64,000 bases of DNA from Pyrocephalus nanus (GCA_038380795.1 CM076262.1:1704121-1768120), one strand, 5' to 3'; shown: positions 1 through 13,356, counted from the stretch's first letter. Notes: a model not told the origin generated them from the sequence alone. Numbers and translations are program-made.

Positions 1-2784
1 GTGGAGCAGTGTTAAGACTTGAGTCTTATGCAGAAATGAATGCAGAAATACCATGTCATTTCTATGGTATGTTGGTCACTGTACCCTTGCTGCACACAGG
101 TAATTCAGGAACCTTCAGTCATATGTGTCTTGACTGGTATTTTCAGATGGAGATCATAAGGCATAGAGAAACACATTGACCTGGTCCAGGCATAGAATAA
201 CTTCAGTATAAGTGTCCCAACACTAAAATAATCCCAAACAGTCAAGGCTGTTTCCAGCGACAGTTGGCTTGGGCTTCTGGATCTCTCTGCTGCTGTACAG
301 TTTGAAGCTCTATGTAATATTGCAGAAGATAACACTTTGCAAACAGTGCTGTTGGAACCTGGCCATTTAGAGTAACAATTTCATGAGTTCTGATATGTTG
401 ATACAAATGTATGTCAGAAAAACAGACTATTTTAATGTATTCAAAGCATTGGTAGGAGATACACTAAACACACATCTCTTCAAGGGCAAGACACAAACAG
501 TATACTTGCAAAGTACAAGAGCAGAAACCATCTGTTGTGTAGAGTATTTTGATGAAAACATACATGGTGAAAACCACAGCTAATTAACGGTTATTCCACG
601 ATGCAATTTAGGGCTTTTAAAATTATCTTATTTAGAAAATTGTTTTGGAGAGAGAATTGTAAAAGACACTTTGTGTTTTGCCCCATCAGCACTGCTGCAT
701 GTTTATGGCTGCCTTTTGTCCATCATTCCTAAGGACCTTTGATTCACCTCTTGTCCCTTTTTTTGAAGGAGATACTAGGATTGTCTTAGAAGTGTTCTTT
801 GTTATTTTGCTATTCTAGACCTCATATTTTGTGATAGTGAAATATAAATTGTTTCTCTCCTTTATCTGTAGCAACAAGTGAAAACATGTAGGTTCTCAAT
901 TGACATGATTTTGGCTAAAATCGTATTTTTAAATAGAAACCAAGTAAGGGTTATGCTAATAGCACCTCATTTGTAATTTAAACTGCAGCTGTTAACATTC
1001 AATAATGGAACCATACATCAAGGAGTTTTCTGCAAAAACAGAAAAATACTAATTCCTCATCCTCAGATCTGCAAATCCAGACTGATGGGATTTCAGCCCT
1101 TCATCTTTTAGTGACAGGCGGCAGCATCAGTGGAATAAAACCAAAATGTGATCCCCTTTCTCTCCACCCCCTTCCCCTAATTTTACTCTAACAGAGAAAG
1201 AATCATAGTTTTAGCTGGTATCTTTGCCCAGGGGAAAAAATGGTCTGTCATCAGGTCTTTTAGGGAGGAAGAGCTCTTCAGTGGAGCAGATAAATGGTAT
1301 TTTGATTCTCAGGGTGCATGTTACACCTGGATTTTTGCAAGATAAATGATTTCTGAGACAATTATTAAAAGCAAAAGCAAGGTCATCAACCTTCTCCCAA
1401 GAGGTCTTTATCTCTCAGTTTTTGTTTCTGATGACAATGTTGAATATGGGGGAGATGGGCTCCAGATGAACTACCTGGAGCTGTGCGCTCATAAGAGCAA
1501 TCCCCATTGTACTTCTATTTTTAAAACTACAAAAATCAGTGACTCTGATCAGATTTTTTTCTAGATAAATTTTAATTGATTTTGCAATAATTTAATGCAC
1601 GCATGTTGACGTTTATCATTCTAAATCCCCTAACACGCATATATTACAGTGAAGTCCTCTACAATTAATAATGAAATAGAGGCCTTCGAGTATTTTGAAG
1701 TTGAGACCTCCTGTGTCTTTGGAGAAATTCATTTTGAAACCCTACAGCTAAATTCAAAAGATCTTCATTGTCTGCAAATGAGTTGCTCTTGTACTGGAGT
1801 TGGCTTATGAAGCTGAATCCCTGTATATGACTGGAAATACTCAATTGCCTAAAGAGAGAAATACATAAATCTGACCCAGCAAAAGAAATCTTTACAAATT
1901 GCCATGCAAAACAAAAATAATGTGGTCTTATGCCTAGAACAGAAAATGGTTATCACCTTGGTATTGCTAGGCTTCTATAGCATCTCTGTTAGTATTTTAG
2001 TTCAAATCAGGACTGCACTTGAGAAGTATCAGGATAGACAAGCCTCCCATTGAACTTTCGTAATGATGAAGCTGGACAAGGGCAAGTACTCTGAAAATGG
2101 ACCAAAGGTATACAGTAGCATGAAATAAAGTGTCTTGAAGCACATCCACATGAGTGTAAAGTGCTCAGCCAGCTATTCTACTGCACATGGCTAGTTTTGC
2201 TGGGTTCAACTATTTCCTAATTCTGATGTTTTCTTAGTTATATAAGACCACAGAGATCCTTGTCATAAAGAAGTCTGTAAACCCCCCCACCATTTCATAT
2301 CTGTGAGTAATGTAATATTTCTGCTTTTTGCTTAGATAGCAGATTAGAGTCTCTTGTAGAGGTCTCTTCTGGAATTAAAATGTTTTCACATAATCACATG
2401 TACTTCTCTGACCAGTGGGCTATTTTTGTATTATATGTTTCAAACTGTACTGAAGCAGAAGTTGTTTTTACATAGTCTGTTTCCATTAAAACTGTCATTT
2501 AAAGGGTGTTGTTTTGAATTTTTGATTTCACCTTCTTTGTTTATGTTTCTAAGGGAAACTTTGGACAGATACCTTAAAGAGGAGAACTATTTGACCAGTG
2601 AGGGGCTGTCCTTTTCAATCCTGTTTTTATTGATATACGATAAAAAAAATCAGTGGTAAAGTTATCCCTTGTTTATCAGTAGTTAGGGGGGAAGTGCAAG
2701 CTAATACTGAAAGATAGAGGTTGAGTATCTTTTTATTGTAATGTTCTATCATCTTCTATATTGCAATTATTTGTGTGTGGGTGT

Positions 2785-2787
<3 letters not shown>
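1..2787. other. Unique AT-rich non-coding sequence
   Basis: No gene, transposon or RNA is recognisable here. Short open frames (at most 77 codons) occur on both strands and look like chance. The sequence is AT-rich with short homopolymers and is consistent with intron or intergenic DNA of a vertebrate. Confidence 0.6.

Positions 2788-2815
<28 letters not shown>
2788..2815. repeat. (TA)n microsatellite
   Basis: About 14 uninterrupted TA units, preceded by a GT-rich stretch (from about 2771) and followed by a short CA-rich stretch (to about 2836). This TG/TA/CA compound layout is a common dinucleotide microsatellite form. Length polymorphism is likely. Confidence 0.9.
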
Positions 2816-2818
<3 letters not shown>

Positions 2819-4981
2819 CTTCATGTGTACACACACATAAGTATATGTATATTATGCTGTATTTAGTATAGCACATTGTGGAAGGTTTTGCTGATAGCAG
2901 CATATTGATAAGGTAATTCATTGAACAGGGCATTGGTTGTAGTAAGTACTACTGTTCTTGTTGCTTGAAAGATGAAGCATTTAGTGCCACTTCCTTTTCC
3001 CAAGTTTCTAATCTTGTGTGCATTTCTAGTGTTTTTCTATCCTAGTCAGTGTTTGTCAGTGAAATTGCTGTATCTGGTGTTCTTCACTGGACACTTAAAC
3101 ATGATTTATGAGCTCTTAGTTGTCAAAGTTTTTCCTTTTGGCCTATCAGACAATATTCTGTTCGCATGACACTATGTGTGACACTGAGACACTGACCCAA
3201 TCCCCATGCTCTTCAAACCTTCTAGAGGTACTTACTTTGGTAGCTGACTGTGTAATAGAAATATGAAGTTCTGAAGTGCCAAAGGTAAAAATCCAAATAC
3301 TATGTTTATGAATTACTGAAAAGCCAACATTTGTTTCCGCTGCTAAATAATTTAAACTTTTGCTCATTCTAGCATTATTTTTTAAATAGTCAGGCTGACT
3401 CAAATAGCTGAAAATTTTGTACATTTTTTTTTTTGCTCATAGGTGAAACTGATTATCATGGGATGTAAGGAAATAGGCAGTTTGCAAATGTGTGTAAAAC
3501 AGACCAAGGAAAAAGAGAAAAATAAGAGTTGATAACAACTTAGGGAAACCAGTTTGAGGCTAATTGAATGACAGGAGGGCATTAGTTATGAAGTGCCCAT
3601 TAACTCTCAGTAATGTTAGACCAGCTAGTATATTTGAACCTCAATTGATTTCATTGGTAAGATGATATATATACAAAAGAATTAGAAAAATTGATAAAAT
3701 GGACTTTATAGTGTTTTGTACAATGTTGAAATTGCTCACCAGGCTCAACATAAACTCAGACTCTTCAAAACTCTTAAGCCATCACCTTATTGCTGTAGGG
3801 GCATGCCCAAACAGGTTTTCAAGATGTGGAAACATCATCATAACAGTAAATTTGATAATGTTGAGCTGTATATTTCAAATATTTTGCTTATTGATGGATA
3901 CAGCACTTTTATTTACACAGCTTATGATTCATGTAAAATATTTTTTTAAAAACTGCACATGCATATATTCAGTAACTGTGCTTGTCATGTAGAAGTCTGG
4001 CAAATATGAGTTTTTAAGTGTGCCTCGAAGATGGATATCTTTATTTACTTCCTATGGATGAACAACATGACTCTGACCTACTGTTTACTGTTTGTCATGT
4101 GAATTTCAAAAGTGAAAAAACTGAAGTGTTTGTAATTTTTCTGAATTGCTTGAGAGCATCATTGGCACTTATGTTTCACTTAATGCTCTGCTCACCTCTG
4201 CAATCAAAAGTGAGATCCTTTAGAGTGGAACACTGACACACACACCTTTCCTTGGTTATAGAAAACACTGAAAGCCTGAACCAGGAAATTCTGGAAAGAT
4301 CGTTGCTTTTCAAGGTTGTGTGTGTAAGGTTGCTTTACTTTGAAATGTTTTTCTCCTTACTCCAGGCCTTTCTAAAAGGGTTATGGAGGAAGGAAGCAGA
4401 GAAACTTAAGTTCACCACAGAGTTGTTAAAAAGATAAATTAGGTTTGAAAATGAACAGGGAAGTGACATCATCCTGAGGGATTAAAGTCCTGAAGTAGTG
4501 TGTGGTTGTGCACATGTTAACTGAGTACTTCTTAAAGGTGGCTGATATTCTGGCTCTGTTCTTAACAGTTACTGCTGGGTTCTGACCCAGAGATCACATT
4601 TGCTGCTGTTGTTGCAGGTGTCAATTTTGCAATTTCTTGATTGCTACCATAAGTTAATGATGAAATATTATGAACTTGATTTGACTCATTGTCAGACATT
4701 ATGTAATCTGGTGACTGTCTTGTGTTTCTGTTACTCTTTCAGTGAAGTTGAATGCTGGACAAGTTTAGGACCAAGGGAATCTTTTCTATTGCTTGTGTTG
4801 ACTTTCCCAGTGTTGGCAGGGTGCTTTACATATACCATGCAAAGGGCTTCCATCAGATGGAAGTATTGTGTCAAGGGAAGCATGTGAATAGTACTTGAAT
4901 AGTTACATGACTTGTGGACAAAACCAAGCAGAATTGTGCCTGAAGAAACAAAAATATTTCTAAAAATTAGACCCTGAACAT
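2816..4981. other. Unique non-coding sequence
   Basis: Nothing recognisable apart from a poly-T run near 3423-3436. Two overlapping plus-strand open frames at 3699-3992 (97 and 77 codons) resemble no family I know and lack supporting context, so I treat them as chance. Confidence 0.55.
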
Positions 4982-5200
4982 TGGTTTAAAGGTTGTGTCC
5001 TTTGAAAGGATTTGAGGCAGTTTAGGTGCTTACGTTGCTCTAGGGACTTTTGAGTACTGTGAGGTTTTAAGGAAGGCTAAGTATTCCAGGAAGTTTAAGA
5101 GCTTATGGCATCGTAAATATTTAAGATGATTTAAAAGGTTATGTCCTCTTTAGTATTTGAGTTGGATTAAGTGCTTATATTGCCTTAAGGACTTTTTCCT
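4982..5200. repeat. Diverged tandem repeat, three copies of ~73 bp
   Basis: Three consecutive copies of a unit of about 73 bp. The shared core (T/A)TTA(A/G)G(T/A)GCTTA starts at 5021, 5094 and 5166, giving spacings of 73 and 72 bp. Copies 1 and 3 also share an upstream TTTAAA.GGTT.TGTCCT motif (4985 and 5130) and a downstream block ending in AGGGACTTTT or AAGGACTTTT (5042 and 5188). Copy 2 is the most diverged. I see no further copy upstream or downstream. It is an old local tandem duplication of unknown function and matches no repeat family I recognise. Confidence 0.7.
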
Positions 5201-6051
5201 TTTTTTTCCCTAAAAGGAACCTGGGAAATTAAATGCAAAAACCCCCCTATAGATGCAATGTTTGGGCTGAATTTGAAAAATGCAAAATTCTAGGTTTCAA
5301 GAACACCATTAGCTTGCCCACACTACATATACATCAAAGATGGACAGAACAATGGAGAGTGTCTAGGAAAATGCTGGATGTGAAATCCAGAAGCAGTTGT
5401 TTTCAACACTTTGACAGCCTATGTGTTGAGAAATTTTTTTTCTTCTGCGTGTTATGTATGATCTGGTAAAGATCAAATAGATAATCAGGATAGAATCAGA
5501 TTATTGAAATACAAAGGAACAATTTCATTTTAGAAGGCAAAGAGCATATTTAATTCAATATTCAAGAAAAGAGGAAGACATTTAGCTTCACTTTGTAGTG
5601 CAGCTGATATTTTACTTTGCTACTATTTTACTTCAGTAAAGGCAAGGAATGATGAATATTATATGTCTAGATCTCAGTAGCTTTTTTTTTTTTTTAATGG
5701 TCAGTTTTGGTATTTATTCTTGTCTTCTGAAATGCCTTGCCTAAATTCTTCACTAAAGTGTACTTGCATATATGTTCTATTTTTTATTGTATTAACTAAA
5801 CGTATGCAGTTCTCCTTGCATAAAAAGCAGATAGCACTGTTTATTCAGTGTATTCTGTGCTGCCTCAAATAAATGGGCATCAGTCCATTAGTCCAAACTC
5901 ACAATTTTCTCATGGGTCTCTAACACCCCAGTGATGCAGTTCACTTAATTCAGCTCAATCACAGTAGTCATATCTGCTGTTGCAGGCTGTTCTGGCACAG
6001 CACTCAGTGCCAGCCATCTGGGCCATATCTGGTGGTCCCATGCGGAATACA
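5201..6051. other. Unique non-coding sequence
   Basis: AT-rich sequence with a poly-T/A run around 5682-5697. No gene or repeat family is recognised. The last ~100 bp before 6052 may belong to the following CR1 copy but is too diverged for me to align by eye. Confidence 0.5.
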
Positions 6052-6552
6052 TGGGACCCCACCTGGAGTACGGTGTCCAGCTCTGGGGTCCTTAACACAG
6101 GTAAGACATGAACTTCTCCAGAAGAGGTGCAGATCAAAAATTTTCAAAGGAATGGAACACCTCTGCTATGAAAAAAAGCTGGGGTTTTTCATCCTGGAGA
6201 AGGAAGGTTCTGGGGAGACCTTATTGTGACCTTCTATTCTTAAAGAGGGCCTACAAGAATGATGGGGGCAGACTTTTTACCAGGGCCTGTTGCAACAGGA
6301 CAAGGGGTAATGGTTTTAAACTAAAGAGTGTCTATTTACAGAAATAAGGAAGAAGTTTTTTACAATTACAGTGGTAAAACACTCTTTCAGGTTGTCCAGA
6401 GAGGTGGTAGATGCCCCATCCCTGGAAGTTTTTAAGGCCAAGTTAGACAGAACTCTGAGAAAATTCATCTAGTTGAAGATGTCCCTGCCCATGGCAGTGG
6501 GATTGGAACGAGATGTCATTTAAAATCCCCTCCAACTGTTCTGTGATTCCAT
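6052..6552 (+). mobile_element. CR1 LINE, 3' segment (sense on +)
   Basis: About 500 bp matching the 3' part of the avian CR1 non-LTR retrotransposon. Visible landmarks in order are a 'gaccccacctggagtacggt' block at the start, 'catcctggagaa' (6189), 'ggtaatggttttaaacta' (6306), 'gccccatccctggaagtttt' (6412), 'gtccctgcccatggcagtgg' (6481) and the end 'ctccaactgttctgtgattc' (6530). The reverse-transcriptase reading frame is broken by substitutions and indels, and the 5' portion is missing, as in most CR1 copies (5' truncation during target-primed reverse transcription). It is a dead copy and its moderate divergence suggests an old insertion. Confidence 0.92.
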
Positions 6553-9500
6553 GGTCCTATGGCATGCATACTGTTCTTGCAGGGAGAACATCATCAGAGC
6601 AGCCCTGGTCTTCCATGGTGATGTGTCTGCCAAAATGTTGTCTGCACAACATGAAATGCATGAGCTAACATGCCCCTTGATGTCATCTCCTCACCGATCA
6701 TGCTGTCTAGACAAAAAATCACTTTGCCAATCGAGGCAGAAGAATAACATCTACAGTAACAGAGGTAGAAGATGAGGGTAACCTGAAGTCTTTATGACTG
6801 GGCATGCATTCATAAAACCTGGATTCAGCTACGTGGGTGGCATGAGTGAGTTGTCTATATGCCCTGAGAAAGTTAACTGATAATATTCCATCAAGTCAAA
6901 ATATTATTTCAGTTATGCCAATAGTACTGAAATACTGGTGGTAGTGCTGGCTCACTCTGTCCCAGCAGTTATGATCAAGAATCACCAGCAGTTGGTAGTA
7001 CAATGTGTTCAAAGGTGGGATGGTCAGAACTGAGAAGCTGGCACCTTTCAGGCCATGCCTGTGGCTCTCTGTTATGTCTTACTTAATGCAGAGTTGAAAA
7101 AAATCTGGTAGAGAAAGACAGTTAAGAAGAGAATGGGATATAGTTCAAAACAGGTCTAAGTGCAGTGCCCTGACTGAGCTATTGTTGCTCCGTGATGCCA
7201 TGCAATCAAGTGATTATATTTTTTAAACTGGTTTTGGTGTAATTGTGAGTTCAGCTGCTTCAGAACTGACTCATGGTGCTTAATAACTCTTCAGAAATAT
7301 TAAAATATGTGTGCATCTTTAAATGTACTTTCTCTTACTTTTGATATACTCCATGGAGCAAAAACCAATGTTTTCCTATCCCTCTCAAACTTAGCATCAT
7401 CTGAAAATTTTAGAAGTGCAGTTTCTATATGAATAACTTTTTAAACATCCAAGTTATGAAAGAAAATACCCAGTCCACCAGACCAGGATGGATCCCTATT
7501 GAGCCTCATTCATAGTATCCTTCTTTGACTCCTAGTCTCTACATCAGATTTTTCAACACATTTTGTATTAGCCATAAAATAGTTTAATTTAGTCTTTGTT
7601 TCCTTTACTTCTTTTTGTGAGTCATCCACTTCTTTTTATGTGTCATCCATGGCTTCTTTCCTGTTAACAAACTATTCTCCCATTGAAGAAGAAATTTAAT
7701 CGGCTTGCCATATTTTGCTCATGACACAACTATATTGACAGGTATTTATTTTCTTGTTGTAAAAAAAAAATAAAATCTTTTTGGTCTTGTTTTTCTCAAG
7801 ACTATTTCAGAAACTGAAACTAATTGAAAAAACTGTCATTCCTTACCTTCTTTTATTTCACCTTTTTATGACAGGGACTGGATTTTTCCCTTTTCATTTT
7901 AATGGAACTCCATCTATTCTCCAAAGTTCTGAAACGTCTCTAATGCCTCTAAAAGAATTTCAATTAATTCTCTTAGACTCCTTTGCACTGTAGTTAAATG
8001 TCCCTACCTATTAAGGCAATGAAGCTGTTTGTGGGAATAACAGGCAGAAACTTTGGTCACTGGTTTGAGTTAAAAATAAGTTTCAAAAATAATTTTAAAC
8101 TTTCAGAATTTCACTGATTTGGCTTTGAGTTGCTGTAAATGACAGGTTAGCAAAATTTCAGTGCAATTTCATTGGAGTTTGGCATTCTTCTGCTGGCCTC
8201 GCAGCACAAGCCTCATCATGTTTTTAACTAACCAAAGTATAAGCTTTGTTAGGCTGAGTTCATCTGACAGCATCTAACTTATTGAAGTGTCTCTTCATCT
8301 GGTTTCTCTGTTACACTGTTAATTTTTGTCCCTTTTGTCACTACTTTTATCTATCAGATTGTGTATTTGTCTCTTATATCAAAGACTAAGCAAAATATAT
8401 TTGTCTTTGATTCTTCTGCAAATAAGTGAATCAATTATTTCTTGACTTTTCCTATTACTATTAAGAAATGTAAAAAATGCTTTCTTGCTACTATTTTTTT
8501 TAAAGTTATATTTCACTTTCTCATTTTGCCCTTACGAATTCCCTCCCTGTACTGTCATGTTTTTCTCTTTTGCCTACTTGTGTTCATGTTCCTATGCTTA
8601 AGTTGCAGGTCCTTGAAGAGCTTATGATGCAGCCTTTTTCAACATTGACTTAGTTTGCTCTTCTGCCTTAAATGTTACTTCTTTATGGAACTGTGATCTC
8701 TCTTGAACTCTTTTCTTCTTCTCTTCCAGTTACATTTCACAGGATCTTGGCCACCAATTAATTCGTACAAGTCCTTTTCTGTAATCTCGATTGACTTTAT
8801 TCTCCTAGTCTCCCTTCTCCTTCTCATCCTTAGAAATGGGAATTCTGTCATGTTATGGTTTATTTCAGCCCAACTGCCCTCAATCTTCATGTTTTCAATG
8901 AGTTGAAGGTTGAAGTGTAATCTAAAATATTTTTTGCTTTGAATGTTTTCTTCAGTTTCTGTACTAAAAAATGGTTGCTGACACATTTCTGGATAGCATG
9001 TGTTCTACTTTCTCCTTTCCAAAAAGATGACCAGATAGTTGAAGTTCCCTGTTATTGCCAAGCTTTGCTGATGCTTGCTTGCACTACTTGGTCACAAAAA
9101 GAGCCTATAATTTGTATGATTTTTTTTTTCTGAGAAGAGAAAATACAGTATGCTATGCAATAGATAAATGACTGTGCTGGATGTACAGGCAACCAAATGT
9201 CAGCAAATATGAGATTTTATCTTTTTATACTGCGTTGGTAAACAGACTCAATTTCAGCCCTTGGCTCTTCTGGCCACATTTAAAAAAAAAAACCTTTTTG
9301 AAAATTGGAGATGGTGCCAGAAACAATTATGAAAGTGATTTAAGAGCTTGAAAATTGCCTTGCTGTGAAATATTTAAGATCAGTCTGTTTACCTTATCAA
9401 AAAGATGTTTGAGAAATTACTTAATTACAGCATGCCTTCACAGAGAGAAAATATCTGGTGCTCTAGAGAGCTCTTTCATCTAGTACAGAAAAAGAAAGTA

Positions 9501-9584
9501 TGACATGAAACAATTGTTTTAGCTAAAACAGAATTTATTCTTCAATCACCTGTAAGTGTTTGGGTTCAATAATAAGGTAAGTCT
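6553..9584. other. Unique non-coding sequence
   Basis: No gene or named repeat is recognised. Open frames up to 103 codons occur on opposite strands over the same bases (8675-8986 and 8703-8906), which marks them as chance. Pyrimidine-rich stretches at about 8280-8830 produce the hydrophobic-looking plus-strand translations. Confidence 0.55.
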
Positions 9585-9672
9585 ATGAAATTTTACAGTC
9601 TGTGATATTATAAGAAGTCAGACATGATGATCTAATGGTCCTTTCTGACCTTCAGCTCTCTTTAATACGTGA
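9585..9672 (+). mobile_element. Old CR1 3' end fragment
   Basis: The sequence around 9617-9655, with 'gatgatctaatggtccttt' followed by 'ctgaccttcag', matches the terminal 3' UTR of an older CR1 subfamily shared by birds and other reptiles. It continues to a decayed terminus near 9672. Only the last ~60-90 bp can be recognised and no coding part remains. Confidence 0.6.
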
Positions 9673-11049
9673 ATCTTCTCAACTTCAGCAACTCTGCAAA
9701 ACACATGGCCCTCTTCTTGACAACCTTGACAGCCTACAAAAGACAAATACACTTGGACTGGGAGGGATGTGAAGGGTAAGATAAAAACCAAGCTGGGGAG
9801 AGGAGAGTTCCATTTAAAATAACTACGGTTTGTTATCTGGGGATCTGATTTCAAAAGGCATTTTCTAAATTTGTGACTGGTTTCCATTTCTGATTCTAGG
9901 TGGAGGGCCCCTTCCAGAAATAGTTACTCTTGGTAGTTCATTTGTACTTTGATTTTACATTTACTTGCCCTGTGGATGAGATATGTTACTCATTTGACCA
10001 GTTTCTAGTGGGCTTTGTTGGCTTTTTTGTTTAAGAAAAATTCAGAAATATGATATAAGACTTGATATCTGGAATGCAGAGATCATTACTGAGTTCTTCT
10101 GTCATAGGTCATAGAAGTGTGGAGTTCTCTTTCTCTGCTTATTGTCTTTTACAATTATGAACTGTTAACTCCCTTCAATCAGAACTGTAGCCACTAACTC
10201 TTACCCAGTGCAGGATCAAAGCTATGGGCTACCCATTGGGTTAATTTGTTTACTTACAGGAACAGACAACCCAGCAAGGCACTCCTCTTGGAATCTGAGG
10301 AAAGAAAATATTTCTGTTAGGAGATTACAGACACTTGCATCACAAATGTTCTAATTGAGAAACTATCAAAAACACCCCACCCCCACTCAAGGATTAACTT
10401 TTTGGCTTTGAAATGGGCCTTAGGCTAAAGTTAGGTATTACAATCCTCAATCCAATAGCAGATTTTTTTGTCAAATTTCTTTTAATCAGTCATGTTTTAG
10501 GAAGTGTAATAGGTAGACAACATTACACTAATGCTTCCATGTGGATCCACAGGTTTGAAATTTTCATGTCAAAAGAGGAATGACTGTTATTAGGCAAATT
10601 TCCATTAAGTTTGGGCAAACCGTCACAAGGAACAGATTATCCCATGTTTGCTTTTCACATACCATTCTGATTCTTTCCACATAAACAATAAATGGAAGTA
10701 CCTTTAGGTATAAACAGTTTCTACTATTGTGGCATCTAGGTATTCACAGTGGTGTCAGCAATGAGATGCGTTTAAGAAATCTAGAAATAATCTTGTAACA
10801 TTCTTGAAAATGAGTTGTAAGACCCTAGGTCTTGAGCTACAAGGTCGCTGAAGGGTTTTACTTTAAAAATATACAGGTCTCCCAACAATATCCATTCTCT
10901 GGATTATTAGAGGAGCCATCGCTGCTTTTAACACCTTAAGAGAGAGCACAAAGGATAAAAGTTGCACACATTTTCTCAGGGGGTGCTTTTAGTGATAAAC
11001 TTCAGAAAATAAGGGAACTTGGCAAAAGTTTAAAGGGGAACATAAAACT
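9673..11049. other. Non-coding sequence, possible decayed repeat
   Basis: No gene is recognised. The part from about 10780 could belong to the same interspersed element proposed for 11050-11510, but I see no terminal repeat to bound it. Confidence 0.4.
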
Positions 11050-11510
11050 GAATTAAGGCATTACGCAAAGCATTGACTTAGCACGTGCTAACACATACAG
11101 CTTGTCAAAATCCAGCCCATCCAGTCCTAAGTTACCCAAAATTTTAAAAAAGCAAATTAGTAGATGAAGAACGAGTAAAGAAAGAGAGAGAAAAAGAGGA
11201 ATATAACTACCATCCTTAGATAGTAGTGTAGATCCAGCTACAGGAGTCTGCAAGGTGGAGGGTTGGAACGTTTGATCCCATGTCTTTGGTTTTATCTGCT
11301 TTGGTCCCCTATGGCCACCTTGCCCAGGTGGGGCTTCCAGCCTGGCCACTGTGGGGCTCCAGGGCAGGGTGAAGGGTGGTGCTCCCACTGTGGGAACCAG
11401 TCTAAGTCTGGGTGAGGGGCTCCAGGGGCCGTGGTGTGGAGCAGTGCTCCTGAGGTTGCTTTGGATTGACAGCTGCTGTGGGGTTTTGCCCTGAAACTCA
11501 TAGCATCTGG
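11050..11510 (-). other. GC-rich patch, candidate endogenous-retrovirus remnant
   Basis: The stretch 11280-11480 is much more GC-rich than its AT-rich surroundings and sits beside a purine-rich run (11168-11203) and low-complexity flanks. Two overlapping minus-strand frames (11053-11388 and 11292-11501) give proline- and glycine-rich translations that I cannot assign to a family. The abrupt composition change and an apparently mosaic structure suggest inserted DNA, perhaps a degraded LTR or ERV piece read on the minus strand. I see no clear TG...CA termini, TATA box or target duplication. A decayed processed pseudogene is an alternative. Confidence 0.3.
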
Positions 11511-11769
11511 AATATGGGATAGGGCATTACCTCACCTCTGTGAAATTCGAGCTATCCCTTCCCCCCCACAAACACACTTGAGCTGATCTGAGCCAATAAT
11601 TAATAGAATAATCCAGTGTCTCACATGAGGCATCACTGATCTTATGTAAATCATTAGTAGTAAAGTGCTTTTCTTCACAACAATTGATTTCATCATGTCT
11701 ATTTTAAGATCATTTTCAGCAAGTCTTTCTACTGATTTTGCTCTTGTAAACCCTGACACTTACTCCTGG

Positions 11770-11852
11770 GGATGGTCCTGTGCAGGACTAAGAGTTGAAC
11801 TTGGTGATCCTTGTGGGCCCCTTCCCACTCAGGATATTTTGTGATTCTGTGA
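11770..11852 (+). mobile_element. CR1 3' end, short copy
   Basis: The last ~80 bp of a CR1-type element, with 'agttgaacttggtgatcctt', 'ccccttcccactcaggatat' and the terminal 'tgtgattctgtgat' short repeats. These terminal octamer-like repeats are the CR1 hallmark. The copy is severely 5' truncated. Its tail resembles the tail of the SINE at 59.2 kb in this same window, so it could also be the tail of a decayed SINE, although no tRNA-like head is visible upstream. Confidence 0.8.
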
Positions 11853-11999
11853 TTTACTTGCCGTATTGGTAAAAGAATTAAGAGTTGTTCCACTTAATTT
11901 AGTTGAAAAAAAGAACAATATCAAAGGTAAACTAATGAATATGTTTTAGTTTTTATTTTTTCACAGATGTTAGAAACTCATATCAAAATAGTAAGATTT

Positions 12000-12130
12000 T
12001 CATAGAATCATAGAATAATGTTAAGTTGGAAGGGACTCACAAGGATCATTCAATTCCAACTCCTGGCCCTCACAACAGCAACTGCCTATTTCCTGTGCCT
12101 CACAGAGGACAGTCTTCTCACTCAATGTGC
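12000..12130 (-). mobile_element. CR1 3' end, minus strand
   Basis: It begins with 'catagaatcatagaataatg', the reverse complement of the CR1 terminal repeats, followed by 'agttggaagggactcacaag' and 'ttccaactcctggccct'. This is the CR1 3' UTR read on the minus strand. The internal boundary near 12130 is uncertain. It lies only ~150 bp from the plus-strand CR1 end at 11852, so the two are independent insertions. Confidence 0.85.
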
Positions 12131-12531
12131 TATGAGTATATTTTATGTTTTGTTACAAAAAAACCCAACATGGAATGCTTTTAAAAACCCATGAACTTTC
12201 TTATCATTGTGTTTTTTGGTGTTCTGATGGAAAGATCAACAAGGAGAAACAGTGACACTGCACTCTTTATATCAAAATTATCACAGTTTCTCCATTACAA
12301 GTTCTGCTTGCGTTGGCTTGATTTACCATGATCTTGAAGCCCACATTCTCCTTAATGTTATTACGTTCATTACTGGCAGTTCTGTGGTCTGTTCCTTGGT
12401 TTTTGTATAAGTCATGTTAACATTGAAACTTGACCAAGATTCATTATCACAAAGACAGTATAACAAAAATCCCAAAACCCAACATTCTCTTTTTAAAAGA
12501 CATGTCTATGTTTGATTGCAAACACGAGTAG

Positions 12532-12566
12532 CAAGGTTCCAACTTGAGATATTCTGTGATTCTAAG
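12532..12566 (+). mobile_element. Very short CR1 3' terminus
   Basis: A 35-bp match to the CR1 end: 'ggttccaacttgagatattc' followed by 'tgtgattcta'. The upstream sequence is not recognisably CR1, so this is either an extremely truncated insertion or a decayed copy. Confidence 0.45.
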
Positions 12567-13033
12567 GTGTTCAGTGCAGTGTTAATTGAACTGAAGCAGT
12601 ATTCTTTGCCTTTCTTCAAATTCTGAAATGAAAGTAAGGTGTCACAGTTCTGGTCACTCCTTTTATAGCATTTGTAGAACTCAGTGATAGCATGTGACAC
12701 ACTGTACCACTGACCAATTTCTTAGTGAATTGATCGGTGGGCTACAGCACAGCACATTCAGCTTGCACTGCTGCATGTTACTGCTGAGGAGGTGCATCTT
12801 GCAGTTGCAGAGTGAGTGTGTCTGCCCTGTCACCTGCAGGAATGCAGTAAAAGGGGGGCTGCCACCTTTCACTGACCTGTGCCTTGATTCTGTGTAGATG
12901 CATCATCTGGAGATTATAGGCATAGTTTTTTTCCTAATTCTTGGCCCTCACTCAATCTGAAGAAGCTGTAATTGAATCAAATGCCTTCATCTGGTCCATT
13001 CTGTCCACAACATGATCAAGCTAAAGAGTCAAG
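12567..13033. other. Unique non-coding sequence
   Basis: Nothing recognised. Opposed short frames on both strands (about 12681-12897) overlap one another and have no family resemblance. Confidence 0.5.

Positions 13034-13356
<323 letters not shown>

Noticed and set aside
6032..6347. Overlapping frames of 65 and 79 codons
   Set aside because: They lie inside the CR1 3' segment and do not represent an independent gene.
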